A DNA stretch of 64,000 bases from Candidatus Allofournierella excrementigallinarum (GCA_019119025.1 DWXV01000024.1:42389-106388), one strand, 5' to 3'; shown: positions 1 through 9,159, counted from the first letter of the stretch. A program made the numbers and translations. Notes: generated by a model from the letters alone, not told the origin.

Positions 1-8
1 CGCATGAT

Positions 9-803
9 TCAGGAAAGGAGCATCCGGTCGTTGTCCAGTTCGCTTCCGCTGGCCTGCTCGAATTTCAGCAAGAGATCCGCCACTTTCAGATTCTTCTTTT
101 CTTCGCCGCTCACGTCATAGATGACGCGGCCCTCATGCATCATGATGAGCCGGTTACCGTACTGGATGGCGTCCTTCATGTTGTGGGTGATCATCAGCGT
201 AGTGAGGTTGTGCTCCGCCACGATCTTTGCGGAAAGCTCCAGCACCTTGGCCGCCGTTTTTGGGTCCAGGGCAGCGGTGTGCTCGTCCAGAAGGAGCAGT
301 TTGGGCTTTTTCAGGGAAGCCATCAGCAGGGTGAGCGCCTGACGCTGGCCGCCGCTGAGCAGGCCCACCTTGGTGGTGAGCCGGCTTTCCAGGCCCAGGC
401 CCAGCATCTTGAGCTGCTCTTTGTACTCTTCCTGTTCCTCCCGGGTAATGCCGGGGCCAAGGCCGCGGCGCTGGCCGCGCCGGGCCGCCAGGGCCAGATT
501 CTCCTCGATCTGCATGGTGGCGGCTGTGCCGATCATGGGGTCCTGAAAGACGCGGCCGATGTACTTTGCCCGCTTGTGCTCCGGCAGGCGGGTGATGTCC
601 ACGCCGTCGATCATGATGGCGCCGGAATCCACCGGCCACACGCCCGCCACCGCGTTCAGCAGCGTGCTTTTGCCCGCCCCGTTGCCGCCGATCACGGTGA
701 CGAAGTCGCCCTCGTCCAGATGCAGCGACAGGCCGTTCAGCGCCGCCTTTTCGTTGACGGTCCCTGCGTTGAAGGTCTTGGAGATGTTTTTGACGTCAAG
801 CAT
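9..803 (-). CDS. ABC transporter ATP-binding protein (TrpZ/COG1101-like)
   Basis: This 264-aa nucleotide-binding subunit should power uptake by the permease and lipoprotein encoded just upstream. The Walker A motif GGNGAGKST is at residues 39-47, the signature LLSGGQRQA near 149 and the Walker B LLLLDEHTAALDP near 168. The H after DE is usual for the COG1101 branch that partners COG4120 permeases and COG2984 binding proteins. The ATG at 803 follows GGGAGG, and the gene overlaps the permease gene by 8 nt, so translation is coupled. The family role is seen directly. The substrate, an aromatic or other amino acid as in TrpXYZ, is inferred from family. Confidence 0.88.
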   Translation of the reverse strand: MLDVKNISKTFNAGTVNEKAALNGLSLHLDEGDFVTVIGGNGAGKSTLLNAVAGVWPVDSGAIMIDGVDITRLPEHKRAKYIGRVFQDPMIGTAATMQIEENLALAARRGQRRGLGPGITREEQEEYKEQLKMLGLGLESRLTTKVGLLSGGQRQALTLLMASLKKPKLLLLDEHTAALDPKTAAKVLELSAKIVAEHNLTTLMITHNMKDAIQYGNRLIMMHEGRVIYDVSGEEKKNLKVADLLLKFEQASGSELDNDRMLLS

Positions 804-1743
804 TGCGGGCGCCTCCCTTCTTCACCGATTTGGAGAAATACCGGTCCTTCCAGTAGGGCACCGACAGGAACAGCGCCACCACCAGCGCCGCCAGTAGCTT
901 CAGGTAGTTGGCGTTGAGGCCAAGGGCCAGCACCGCCTGCAGCACAATGTAGTAGATGATGGAGCCCAGCACCACCGCGAACAGCTTGAGGGCGAAATTG
1001 ACGAACACCTTGCCGAAAATGACCTCGCCGATGATGACGGCGGCCAGGCCGATGACGATGGCGCCGCGGCCCATGTTGATCTCGCTGGCGCTGTTGTACT
1101 GGGCCAGCAGCGCGCCGGAGAGGGCCACCAGACCGTTGGAGACCACCAGCCCCAGCACCTTGGCAAAGTTGGTGTTGATGCCCTGGGCGCGGGCCATGTT
1201 GGCGTTGGCGCCGGTGGCGCGCAGAGAGCAGCCCAGCTCGGTGCCGAAAAACCAGTAGAGCACAGCGATGATGGCCAGGGTGAACAGGCCGCCCACAAAG
1301 ATGGGATGCCGCCAGAACGGGCGGGCGCCCTTGGCCACGTCGGTGACGAAGCGCAGGGAGACCAGCAGCTTGTCCAGCATTTCGTTGGTGGTCACGTTGA
1401 TGGCCACGGTGGCCTTCATGCCCATGATGGCCATATTGATGGAATACAGCCCCAGCTGGGTCAGGATGCCCGCCAGAATGGCCGGGATGCCGCAGGCTGT
1501 CTGCAAGAGGCCGGTGACAAGGCCCGCCGCCATGCCCGCCAGCGTGGCCGCCAGCATGGCCAGCCACAGGTTGGCCCCGCCGGTGAACATCACCGCAAAC
1601 ACCGCCGCACCGGTGCACAGAGAGCCGTCCACCGTGAGGTCCGCGATGTCCAGGATGCGGAACGTGATGTACACGCCGATGGCCATGATGCCCCAGATCA
1701 GCCCCTGGGACACAGCGCCCGGCAGCGCGTTGAGAAAATCCAT
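796..1743 (-). CDS. ABC transporter permease (TrpY/COG4120-like)
   Basis: This 315-aa polytopic membrane protein belongs to the LivH/RbsC-type permease superfamily. It has hydrophobic segments throughout (for example residues 15-35, 50-80, 205-235 and 250-300) and a lysine-rich cytoplasmic C-terminus. The stretch FRILDIADLTVDGSL near residue 28 resembles the conserved N-terminal region of COG4120 permeases. The ATG at 1743 is preceded by AGGAGGG. It lies between the binding-protein gene, separated by an intrinsic terminator, and the overlapping ATPase gene. The substrate is unknown but probably an amino acid. Confidence 0.87.
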   Translation of the reverse strand: MDFLNALPGAVSQGLIWGIMAIGVYITFRILDIADLTVDGSLCTGAAVFAVMFTGGANLWLAMLAATLAGMAAGLVTGLLQTACGIPAILAGILTQLGLYSINMAIMGMKATVAINVTTNEMLDKLLVSLRFVTDVAKGARPFWRHPIFVGGLFTLAIIAVLYWFFGTELGCSLRATGANANMARAQGINTNFAKVLGLVVSNGLVALSGALLAQYNSASEINMGRGAIVIGLAAVIIGEVIFGKVFVNFALKLFAVVLGSIIYYIVLQAVLALGLNANYLKLLAALVVALFLSVPYWKDRYFSKSVKKGGARNA

Positions 1744-1805
1744 GAGTCTTCCCTCCTGCGGGGCGGCACATCGCCCCGTTGATGCTTTTCCTTACTACTA
1801 TAGCA

Positions 1806-1843
1806 AAAAGCAGAGGAAAAGGAAAGCCTTTTCCTCTGCTTTT
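1806..1843 (-). terminator. Intrinsic terminator between binding-protein and permease genes
   Basis: Perfect 17-bp stem (1806-1822 with 1827-1843) and a 4-nt loop, with T-rich tracts on both flanks. It sits inside the transport operon, so it probably lowers expression of permease and ATPase relative to the binding protein. Confidence 0.85.
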
Positions 1844-1861
1844 TTCGCGCGATCCATCAAA

Positions 1862-2869
1862 TCATTCGGCAGCGATCGGCTCGTAGCCCTCCGGAGCGGT
1901 CAGGCCCAGGTCGGCCGCGATGGCTTCGTTGTATTTCTTGGTGAACTGGGGCGCGTATTCGATGGCCATTTCAGCGACGTTTGCCTCGCCGGTGAGGATC
2001 TTCACCGCCATCTCGCCGGTGGCGACGCCCAGATCATAGTAGCTGATGGACAGGGTGGCAACGCCACAGCCGGAGCAGATGCCCTCTTCGCCCGCGATGA
2101 CGGGCACGCCCGCGGGGCGGCAGATGTTGTCCACCACGCCGGTGTTGTTGGCTACCGTGTTGTCGGTGGGCACATAGATCACATCGCTGTTGTCAGCGGC
2201 GTTCTGGGTGACGGAGGCCATGTCGTTGGTGTCAGAGAAGGCGTACTGGGTGCAGGTGTAGCCCAGCTTCTCCAGTTCCGCCTGTACGACGTCCACCTGA
2301 TACTGGCTGTTAGGCTCGGCAGAGCAATAGAGCAGGCCCACGTTCTGGGCGTCGGGGAACCACTCCTGCAGCATCGCGGCCTGCTGGTCCAGCGGGGCCA
2401 GGTCGGAGGTGCCGGACACATTGGTGCCCACAGTGCCGGAAAAGCCCTCAATGCCCAGGGCCACGCCGTACTCGGTGACCGAGGTGCCCAGGATGGGGAT
2501 GTCGGAGGTGGCGGCCACAGCCGCCTGCAGGCTGGCGGTGGCGTTTGCCATAATGAGGTCAACGTCCGCAGAAACAAAACCGTTGACGATGGTGGCGCAG
2601 GTGGGAGAGTCGCCCGCGGCATTCTTCACTTCGATGGTCACCTGGTCGCCCAGGGCCTCTTTCAGGGCGTCCTGAAAGCCCTGGGTGGCGGCATCCAGCG
2701 CGTCGTGGGGCGCCAGCTGGCACACACCCACCACATAGGCGCTGCCGGCGCCTTGGGATGCGGGCGCGGAACCGCTTTCGGAAGCGGGGGTGGACGTCTG
2801 GCCGCCGCAGCCCGCCAGCATGGAGACAGCCAGCATCGCCGCCGTACATGCACAAATCAGCTTTTTCAT
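1862..2869 (-). CDS. ABC transporter substrate-binding lipoprotein (TrpX/COG2984-like)
   Basis: This 335-aa periplasmic-binding-type lipoprotein collects the substrate for the downstream importer. It has a short basic N-terminus, a hydrophobic stretch and the lipobox LAGC at about residues 18-21, followed by a low-complexity Ser/Ala/Gly linker. The rest resembles the PF04392 fold, with a core that starts YVVGVCQLAPHDALDAATQG. The frame also opens at a TTG at 2875. The ATG at 2869 is chosen because AGGAGGG lies 8 nt upstream and the signal peptide then begins MKK. A consensus-like promoter lies at 2949-2977. TrpX, which binds tryptophan or tyrosine, is the best-known relative; the true ligand cannot be read from sequence. 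Confidence 0.88.
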   Translation of the reverse strand: MKKLICACTAAMLAVSMLAGCGGQTSTPASESGSAPASQGAGSAYVVGVCQLAPHDALDAATQGFQDALKEALGDQVTIEVKNAAGDSPTCATIVNGFVSADVDLIMANATASLQAAVAATSDIPILGTSVTEYGVALGIEGFSGTVGTNVSGTSDLAPLDQQAAMLQEWFPDAQNVGLLYCSAEPNSQYQVDVVQAELEKLGYTCTQYAFSDTNDMASVTQNAADNSDVIYVPTDNTVANNTGVVDNICRPAGVPVIAGEEGICSGCGVATLSISYYDLGVATGEMAVKILTGEANVAEMAIEYAPQFTKKYNEAIAADLGLTAPEGYEPIAAE

Positions 2870-2948
2870 GGTCAATTCCCTCCTGTTCGGGCCAGGCGGC
2901 CCTTCACATCCGCGGCTGATTTATTGCCGCAATGTGTTACTGCACTAA

Positions 2949-2977
2949 AGTATACCACCGAATCCTTCTCCATGCAA
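2949..2977 (-). promoter_or_regulatory. SigA promoter of the TrpXYZ-like operon
   Basis: On the minus strand, TTGCAT (2972-2977) and TATACT (2949-2954) are separated by 17 bp. About 80 nt of leader precede the ATG at 2869. Confidence 0.75.
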
Positions 2978-2990
2978 GGGTTTTCTCCCA

Positions 2991-4409
2991 TTATGCCGCT
3001 GTTTGTTTGAAACGCGCCCTCTTTCGAGAGGGCAGGCCGCGGCGGCTCTCCCGGATGACCCGCGGGCTGAGCCAGAGCAGCGCCGCCAGGTTGGGCAGGG
3101 CCATGAATCCGTTGAAGGTGTCGGAGATCTCCCACACCAGCTCGAGCCGGGTCACACAGCCCAGGACGATGACCGCCACGAACACCGCCTTGTAGGTCCC
3201 GGCCGCCCGGGCGCCCCACAGATATTCCGCCGCCTGCGCGCCGTAGCAGCTCCAGCCCAGCAGAGTCGAAAAGGCGAACAGAGACAGGCTGACCGCCAGG
3301 AACACGCCGCCCCAGGGGCCGAAGGCGGCGCGAAACGCATCGGCGGTGAGCGCCGCGCCGTTGGGCAGCGTTTCCAGAAGACCATGGGCCTTTGCCTCGG
3401 TATAGGCGTCGAGGTCATAGGCCCCGCTGCACAAAATGGCAAGGGCGGTGAGGGTGCACATGAAGAGGGTGTCCACCGCCACTTCCATGATGCCCCACAT
3501 CCCCTGCTCCACCGGCGAGCATCCGGCGGCGGAGTTCGCCATCACCGAGGAGCCAAGCCCTGCCTCGTTGGAACTGACCCCACGGGCCACACCCACCGAC
3601 AGCGCTCTGGCAAGGCCGTAGCCCGCCGCCCCGCCAAGGCCGGCCCGGAGGGAAAAGGCCTCCCGGAAGATCATGGCCACAACGCTGGGCAGATGTTGGA
3701 TGTTGAGCAGCACGATGAGCACCGCCCCGCCGGTGTAGGCCACGGCCATGAAGGGCACGATCTTTTCGGCGACCCGCCCCACCCGGGCGACGCCGCCGGC
3801 GATGGTGACGCCTATGACCCCCGCGACCGCAAGGCCGGTGGCCAGCGGCGGAATGTGAAAGGCGTCCCGCAGGCCCTCGGCGATGGAGTTTGCCTGCGCC
3901 ATGTTGCCCATGCCCAGCGAGCCCAGCAGGCAGAAAAAGCTGAACGCCGCCGCGAGACGGCGGCTGTGCAGGCCCTTCTCGATGTAGAACATCGCCCCGC
4001 CCACCGGGTCGCCTCTGCGGCTGGTGCCGCGGTAGAGGGCGGCGAGAACGTTCTCTGCATAGGCGGTCATGGCGCCCAGCAGTGCCGAGAGCCACATCCA
4101 GAACACCGCCCCTGGCCCGCCCGCCACCAGCGCGGTGGCCACGCCGGCGATGTTTCCCGTGCCCAAAGTTGCCGCCAGCGCCGTGCAGGCAGACTGGAAA
4201 GCGGTGGTCGCGCCCCGCTTGTCTCCACCCTTGAACGCCGCGCCCAGGGTCCGCCCCAGCCAGAAGCGCACGCCGCGCAGCTGAAAAAAGCCGGTGGATG
4301 CGCTGAACACAACACCGCATAAGGCCAGCAGACAGATGGTGCCCGGCCCCCAGGCCAGCTGATGAAGCGCCTCCATCACAAATTCCAGCGCCCGTTCCGC
4401 AGTTTCCAT
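2991..4409 (-). CDS. AGCS family sodium:alanine/glycine symporter
   Basis: This 472-aa integral membrane protein couples Na+ entry to uptake of a small neutral amino acid. Family hallmarks are LGTGNIAGVATALVAGGPGA near residue 80, followed by FWMWLSALLGAMTAYAE, and a GGAMFYIEKGL motif near 145. The length fits the AGCS family at about 450-550 aa. The reading frame runs back to 4508, but the ATG at 4409 has GGAGAAGGG directly upstream and gives the usual short N-terminus. It is monocistronic. The preceding minus-strand gene has its own terminator at 4492-4519. Confidence 0.93.
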   Translation of the reverse strand: METAERALEFVMEALHQLAWGPGTICLLALCGVVFSASTGFFQLRGVRFWLGRTLGAAFKGGDKRGATTAFQSACTALAATLGTGNIAGVATALVAGGPGAVFWMWLSALLGAMTAYAENVLAALYRGTSRRGDPVGGAMFYIEKGLHSRRLAAAFSFFCLLGSLGMGNMAQANSIAEGLRDAFHIPPLATGLAVAGVIGVTIAGGVARVGRVAEKIVPFMAVAYTGGAVLIVLLNIQHLPSVVAMIFREAFSLRAGLGGAAGYGLARALSVGVARGVSSNEAGLGSSVMANSAAGCSPVEQGMWGIMEVAVDTLFMCTLTALAILCSGAYDLDAYTEAKAHGLLETLPNGAALTADAFRAAFGPWGGVFLAVSLSLFAFSTLLGWSCYGAQAAEYLWGARAAGTYKAVFVAVIVLGCVTRLELVWEISDTFNGFMALPNLAALLWLSPRVIRESRRGLPSRKRARFKQTAA

Positions 4410-4491
4410 GTCCCTTCTCCTTTTTTCATAAGTTTCAGGACATGTATATGCGGCGGCCCGGCCCGGGGATGTGCTCGCCCAAAAACAAAAA

Positions 4492-4519
4492 GCGAGGCTT
4501 CCGTTCAAGGGAGCCTCGC
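4492..4519 (-). terminator. Intrinsic terminator of the MacB-like operon
   Basis: An 8-bp GC-rich stem (GCGAGGCT with AGCCTCGC) is followed on the minus strand by TTTTTGTTTTT. It lies 12 nt after the stop of the MacB-like permease gene. Confidence 0.85.
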
Positions 4520-4530
4520 AGAAGGATTTT

Positions 4531-5991
4531 TTATTCGTGCCGGATGGCTTCCAGCGCGCTGATACGGGTGGCTTTCACCGCCGGCCACAGGCCGGACAGG
4601 ATGCCAACCAGGGTGGAGAACCCAAGCCCCAGCAGCACCAGCCACGGGGGAATGATGGAGATCTGGCCGCCCATGCCGCCGTACATGCCGCCGATGCCGT
4701 TCAAAAGGCCGCTCAGGTCGATGCCTCCGCCGCCGAACAGCGCGGCAATGGTGTTGATGTTGTTGAGGATGGCCGACGCGGCGTAGCTCAGGGCCACGCC
4801 GATGATGCCGCCCAGCAGGCCGATGGCGCCCGCTTCCATCAGGAACATGTTGCGGATCTTGCCCACCTCACAGCCCAGCACCTTCATCACACCGATCTCT
4901 TTGGTGCGCTCGTAGATGGACATCATCATGGTGTTGGCGATGTTCAGCGCCGCCACCAGCAGAGCCACGGCGGCAGTGCCGCCCAGAATCATCTGGCTCT
5001 TCACCACGCTGGCCTGCATCTCCTCGCGGATCTGGGTCATGGAGTTGGTCTGTTCATAGCCGATGTCGTGGATCCACTCTTCCACATCGCCCACGTTCTC
5101 CACGTCGTCCACCTTGACGTAGACTTCCTGGTAGCCGTTGTCCTGCTCGCGCATGACCGTGCCGTTGGAGATCATCACGCTGCCGGAGGAATTGTTTTTC
5201 TTGCCGCTGAGGCGCTGATACTCTTTCTCCAGCATTTTCATATCAGACACGCGCATGGCAATGCCGGATTCGGTGAAATAGTGCTTGGAGGTGTCCGACA
5301 CAAAGGTGCCCATCACCACCAGCTGATATTCGCTGGACTTCTCGTTGCCGTTGGTGTCATAAGCGGTGAGTTTCAGGGTGAGTTTGTCCTTGTTGACGTC
5401 TACAAAGGGCGGGATAGGGTTGCCCAGCGAGTCGGTCTGCCCCGCCCAGCGCTGGCGCTTGCCGCTGTTGTAGCTCTTTCGGGTATCCTGGAACTGATAG
5501 GCAAAATTGGCGCCTACCAGCACGGGAATCTTCTTTTTGCCCAGGTTCACGTCATCGGCGATCCAGCTGCCGCTTTGCAGCTGAAACTCCATGGCCTCCA
5601 ACGCGTTCATGTCCACGCCGTAACAATCCCACAGATACGCTTCATACCGGTCGCCCTTGCCGGCGTAGACATTGCCGTTCATGGAGTTGGAGGAATAGAA
5701 CGGCGTGGCCGCCACCACATGCTCGTGGCTGCGGAATGTTTCCAGCATTTCGTCGTCCAGCTTGGGAACGTCGCCTGCGGCGCCGTAGGAATAGTTATAG
5801 ATCTGGATCTGGGTCAGATCGCCCCAGCTTTGCAGCATGGCTTCGTTCTGGGCATTGCTGGCGATGCCAAGGCTGATCATAACGATGATGGCGAAGGTGC
5901 CCACCACCACGCCGATAACGGTCAGGGCTGTGCGGCCTTTGCGCCGCCGAAGATTATCCGTGCTGAGGCGCAGCAGATCAGATATCTTCAT
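4531..5991 (-). CDS. MacB/FtsX-type ABC transporter permease
   Basis: This 486-aa permease has one N-terminal membrane helix (residues 23-45), a large extracellular MacB-PCD-like domain (about 50-340) and three C-terminal helices (about 350-375, 400-425 and 445-475) separated by FtsX-type cytoplasmic loops such as YERTKEIGVMKVLGCEVGKI. This 1+3 topology defines the mechanotransmission class (MacB/LolCE), which moves no substrate through the membrane but couples ATP hydrolysis to work outside. It starts inside the upstream gene (14-nt overlap) with GAGG 6 nt before the ATG. The ATPase and an exported partner are in the same operon. The cargo or target is unknown. Confidence 0.9.
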   Translation of the reverse strand: MKISDLLRLSTDNLRRRKGRTALTVIGVVVGTFAIIVMISLGIASNAQNEAMLQSWGDLTQIQIYNYSYGAAGDVPKLDDEMLETFRSHEHVVAATPFYSSNSMNGNVYAGKGDRYEAYLWDCYGVDMNALEAMEFQLQSGSWIADDVNLGKKKIPVLVGANFAYQFQDTRKSYNSGKRQRWAGQTDSLGNPIPPFVDVNKDKLTLKLTAYDTNGNEKSSEYQLVVMGTFVSDTSKHYFTESGIAMRVSDMKMLEKEYQRLSGKKNNSSGSVMISNGTVMREQDNGYQEVYVKVDDVENVGDVEEWIHDIGYEQTNSMTQIREEMQASVVKSQMILGGTAAVALLVAALNIANTMMMSIYERTKEIGVMKVLGCEVGKIRNMFLMEAGAIGLLGGIIGVALSYAASAILNNINTIAALFGGGGIDLSGLLNGIGGMYGGMGGQISIIPPWLVLLGLGFSTLVGILSGLWPAVKATRISALEAIRHE

Positions 5992-7390
5992 CTTCGTCCT
6001 CCAGCGCCGCCAGTTTCTTCGCAGCCTTCTTCTTGCGGATCACCACCACGACGACCGCAACAACAGCGCCCACGCCCACAACGATGAGGGCCCAGCCCCA
6101 GATGGGCATGCCGGTGCTCACATCATCGCCCATGGCGGGGTCCATCATGCCGGGATCCATCATGCCGGGGTCTTCGTAAACGGGCATGGCTTCCACGGTG
6201 CAGGAGAATTCCTTCTCCAGCGTGGCCACTTCGCCCTTGGAGTTCTCATAGCTCAGGATGACCTTGCCGTTGATGACGCCCTCGGCGGAAGCCATCACGC
6301 TGAAGTCCACCGAGTTCTCGGTGCCGGCGGCCACGTTGCCCAAAAACTGGCTCTGACCGGGGTTGGCCAGGTTCTCGCCCTGGATCTCGGCGGTGAGGTT
6401 GTTGATGGCGCTCTTGCCCTTGTTGACGAAGGTGACGGAGAGGTAGCCCTCCTCGCCCATCATCATGGTCTCGGGAGCTTCCACATTGGTGATTTCAAAG
6501 CGCTCGGGCTGGGTCACGGGGATGGAAATGGGAGAGGTCGCGGCTTCGCCGTTCTTGCTGGTCAGCTGCACGGTGATGTTCACAGAGCCGGGCTCCATGG
6601 TGGCGTCGGTGACCATCTTGTAGCTGATGGTGCGGGTCTCGTTGGGAGCCATCGCGCCCACATAGGTGTTCATGCTGCCGCTGGCGAGGCTGACGTTCTT
6701 GGAATCCGTGGGGAAGGTCAGGCCCACCATCACGTCCTCCAGGTTGGTGTTGCCGCTGGTGGTGAACAGGGTCAGCTCCAGGGTGAACTCCTTGCCGGCC
6801 TCCACGCTGTTGCCGCCGAAGGTGAAGTCCTTCACCATGATCTTGGGCACTTCCTGCGGCGCAGGAGTGGGCGCGGGAGTGGGTTCAATGGCCTCGGCGC
6901 ACTGGATGATGGTAAGGCTCATGGGGATGAGCTCACGGGGCTCGTCACCACCCTCGGTGATCACGTCAAAGCTGAATTCGTTGCTGCCGCCGTTGTAGGT
7001 CACATCCGTAAACACAAATTTGTATGTACCGTCGCCGCGTTTTTCCGCAATGGCGTCTTTACCAGAGAAACTGCTGGTGTTGATACGGCCGCGAAGACCG
7101 GCATTTTTGCCTTGGGCCCATTCATCGGACACGGTGATGCTGATGCTGGCTTTTTCGCCGGGGCGCAGATGGGCGCCGAAGCTGCCGCCGATGTCATAGT
7201 TCGTGATATAGGGGGCAGCAGGAGCCGGGGCCGAGCTGGGGTCTTCCCCGCTGCCTGACGGCGAGGAAGATGTGCTGTTCACTGCGATTGCAGCGGGGTC
7301 CTCCGCATACACCGGCGCGCCGGCAAACACGCCCAGCGCCAAAGACAGCGCCAGGGAAAGGCTGATGATCTTGTTTTTCCTCTGTTTCAT
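5978..7390 (-). CDS. Exported membrane-anchored COG1361/NEW3-type protein of the MacB-like system
   Basis: This 470-aa protein has a signal peptide (cleavage probably after residue 29, VYA), then repeated Ig-like beta-sandwich modules with CARDB/NEW3 character (stretches such as VEAGKEFTLELTLFTTSG and MGEEGYLSVTFVNKGKSAI). Next comes a Met-rich linker with three tandem DP(G/A)M units near residues 410-426, one membrane helix (about 431-451) and a tail of lysines followed by acidic residues. The frame opens at 7408, but the ATG at 7390 is better placed behind AGAGG. It sits between ATPase and permease with coupled translation, in the position where Gram-negative MacA would be. It may be an extracellular partner of the permease. 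No enzyme motif is visible. Confidence 0.82.
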   Translation of the reverse strand: MKQRKNKIISLSLALSLALGVFAGAPVYAEDPAAIAVNSTSSSPSGSGEDPSSAPAPAAPYITNYDIGGSFGAHLRPGEKASISITVSDEWAQGKNAGLRGRINTSSFSGKDAIAEKRGDGTYKFVFTDVTYNGGSNEFSFDVITEGGDEPRELIPMSLTIIQCAEAIEPTPAPTPAPQEVPKIMVKDFTFGGNSVEAGKEFTLELTLFTTSGNTNLEDVMVGLTFPTDSKNVSLASGSMNTYVGAMAPNETRTISYKMVTDATMEPGSVNITVQLTSKNGEAATSPISIPVTQPERFEITNVEAPETMMMGEEGYLSVTFVNKGKSAINNLTAEIQGENLANPGQSQFLGNVAAGTENSVDFSVMASAEGVINGKVILSYENSKGEVATLEKEFSCTVEAMPVYEDPGMMDPGMMDPAMGDDVSTGMPIWGWALIVVGVGAVVAVVVVVIRKKKAAKKLAALEDEDEDI

Positions 7391-7404
7391 GGATGTGATT
7401 CCTC

Positions 7405-8208
7405 TCATTCGTCGGTGATACTGTCTGCCGGTACGGTGGTCTGAGGCTCCGGCGGCGCCTCCTGCTTCGATTCCAGAATATCCTTGAACAGTTCGGCCTG
7501 CTTTTTCGCCTTTTCCTGTTCGTCCAGAAGGATGTTGCTCTCCACCATGCCGTCCCGGATGGTGATGACCCGGTCCGCCACGTCGGCCAGGTCACGCTCG
7601 TGGGTGACCATCACGAAGGTGATGTTGTTCTCCTTCGCCATGGTGAGCATGCGGTAAAGCACCTGCCGGGTGGTGGAGGAGTCCAGGTTTCCGGTGGGCT
7701 CGTCGGCAAAGATGACCTTGGGCTTTGCCACGAACGCACGGGCAATGCCCACGCGCTGCTGCTGGCCGCCGCTCATCTCGGTGGGCTTGTGGTTCGCACG
7801 CTTGCCCAGGCCCATGCGCTTGAGCTCCGCTTTGGCCATTTCCAGCCGCTTTTTGCGGGGCACGCCCTTGAACATCAGCGGAAGCGCCACGTTCTCGGCG
7901 GCGGTGAGGTTGGGCAGCAGGTTGTAGCTTTGGAAGATGAACCCCAGATGCGCCTGGCGGAACTTTGCCAGCTGGTTTTCGCTCATCGCGCTGATCTCGT
8001 GCTTGCCTATGTGCACGCTGCCCTTTGTTGGCTTTTCCAGCCCTGCAAGCTGGTTGAGCAGGGTGGATTTGCCGCTGCCCGAAGGGCCCACGATGCAGCA
8101 GATCTCACCGGGTTCGATGGCAAGGTTCACATCGTTCAGGGCGATGACCTTTTCCTTGCCCACCCGGTACACCTTGCGCAGATGTTCCACGCAGATGATT
8201 GGCGCCAT
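7405..8208 (-). CDS. MacB/LolD-type ABC transporter ATP-binding protein
   Basis: This 267-aa ATPase belongs to the MacB/LolD/FtsE group. Walker A GPSGSGKST is at residues 41-49, the Q-loop in FIFQSYNLLPNL near 92, the signature MSGGQQQR near 144 and Walker [14 protein letters not shown] near 165, with the EPTGNLDS motif typical of this group. A 45-residue charged extension after residue 222 (DEQEKAKKQAELF and onward) is longer than in most relatives and may contact the permease or exported partner. The ATG at 8208 follows AGAGGTG. It is the first gene of ATPase-exported protein-permease. The system probably expels or senses a toxic or cell-wall-active compound; this is inference. Confidence 0.92.
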   Translation of the reverse strand: MAPIICVEHLRKVYRVGKEKVIALNDVNLAIEPGEICCIVGPSGSGKSTLLNQLAGLEKPTKGSVHIGKHEISAMSENQLAKFRQAHLGFIFQSYNLLPNLTAAENVALPLMFKGVPRKKRLEMAKAELKRMGLGKRANHKPTEMSGGQQQRVGIARAFVAKPKVIFADEPTGNLDSSTTRQVLYRMLTMAKENNITFVMVTHERDLADVADRVITIRDGMVESNILLDEQEKAKKQAELFKDILESKQEAPPEPQTTVPADSITDE

Positions 8209-8247
8209 TCTTTCACCTCTTCGCTGCGGCCTTTCGGGCCGCCGTTC

Positions 8248-9042
8248 TCATAAAATACCCACAAGCGGGCTGATCCAGCCGCTCTGGCTCGTTTTGAACA
8301 CCCAATAGTAAAGCACGGCGAAGACCTCCCGCATGTAACAGGGCATCACCGAGTTGAGGCTGATGCCCGCGGGGACGGAACTTACCTGTTCAAAGCCCAC
8401 CAGCCGGGCGTAGCAGCGGGCGCGGTAGCAGTGGAAGGCATTGGTCACCACCGCCATGGGCTCGTCCGCGCCGATGCCCCGCTCTTCCAGAAGTTCTTTT
8501 GCAAACAGCAGATTCTCTTCGGTGGAGGTGCTCTTCTGCTCCACCACGATCTGCTCCTCCGGCACGCCCTTTTCCACAAGATAACGGGCCATCGCCACCC
8601 CTTCCGGGATGGTCTCGCCGCTGCCCTGCCCGCCGGTGACCGCGATCACCACCTCGGGATTTTCCAGGTAATAGGCATAGGCGGCGTCCAGGCGGCGGCG
8701 CAGCAAATCGGAAGGCACGTCCTTCCGCAGGCCCGCGCCCAGCACCACGATGGCCTTTTCCTGCCCGCTGGCCGCGCCGGCGTAGCCGCTGACGGCCACA
8801 AAGCCCAGCAGCAGGCAGAAAACGCCCACGCCAAAGAAGAACAGCATTTTCAGCCAGCGGCCCACGCCCTCGGCGCAAAAGGCGTCGATGGGGCGGTGGA
8901 ACACGGCATAGGCCCAAAGCGCCGCCGTGAGGAGATACATCAAAAGAAGGCCGAAGTTGAAGTTGGAGCGAAAGCTGCGCAGCACGCTGTCGGCCAGAAG
9001 GACGGCTGCCAGCGCCCACACGATGATGATCCTGATCTGCAT
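8248..9042 (-). CDS. YdcF/SanA family (DUF218) membrane protein
   Basis: This 264-aa protein has three or four N-terminal helices (up to about residue 90) followed by a DUF218 domain. The domain shows AIVVLGAGLRKDVPS, then VTGGQGSGETIPEG and KSTSTEENLLFAK, which are the three conserved motifs of the YdcF/ElyC/SanA family, and VVTNAFHCYRA. Relatives act in envelope polysaccharide or peptidoglycan precursor homeostasis, but no reaction is established. The frame can open at a TTG at 9057. The ATG at 9042 is chosen because AAAGGG lies just upstream. It follows deoB by 117 nt and precedes the MacB-like operon by 39 nt, so it may be transcribed with either. Confidence 0.85.
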   Translation of the reverse strand: MQIRIIIVWALAAVLLADSVLRSFRSNFNFGLLLMYLLTAALWAYAVFHRPIDAFCAEGVGRWLKMLFFFGVGVFCLLLGFVAVSGYAGAASGQEKAIVVLGAGLRKDVPSDLLRRRLDAAYAYYLENPEVVIAVTGGQGSGETIPEGVAMARYLVEKGVPEEQIVVEQKSTSTEENLLFAKELLEERGIGADEPMAVVTNAFHCYRARCYARLVGFEQVSSVPAGISLNSVMPCYMREVFAVLYYWVFKTSQSGWISPLVGIL

Positions 9043-9159
9043 TTTGTCCCTTTTCAATGGAGTTTCTCACTTCCCGCTGCGGGCCGGCGGTCCCGATTCA
9101 AAAGAGCCTCACAGGGTAAACGAATGGAGCGCGGATTTTATTTCACCCGCCGTGAGGGT

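Noticed and set aside
135..917. Long plus-strand frame over the first ABC genes, and many similar frames up to more than 800 codons elsewhere (for example 33201-35750 minus, 47930-50131 plus)
   Set aside because: They are antisense or shifted copies of genes with clear protein families. They are His/Gly/Arg-rich, as expected from GC-rich shadow frames, and lack ribosome binding sites.
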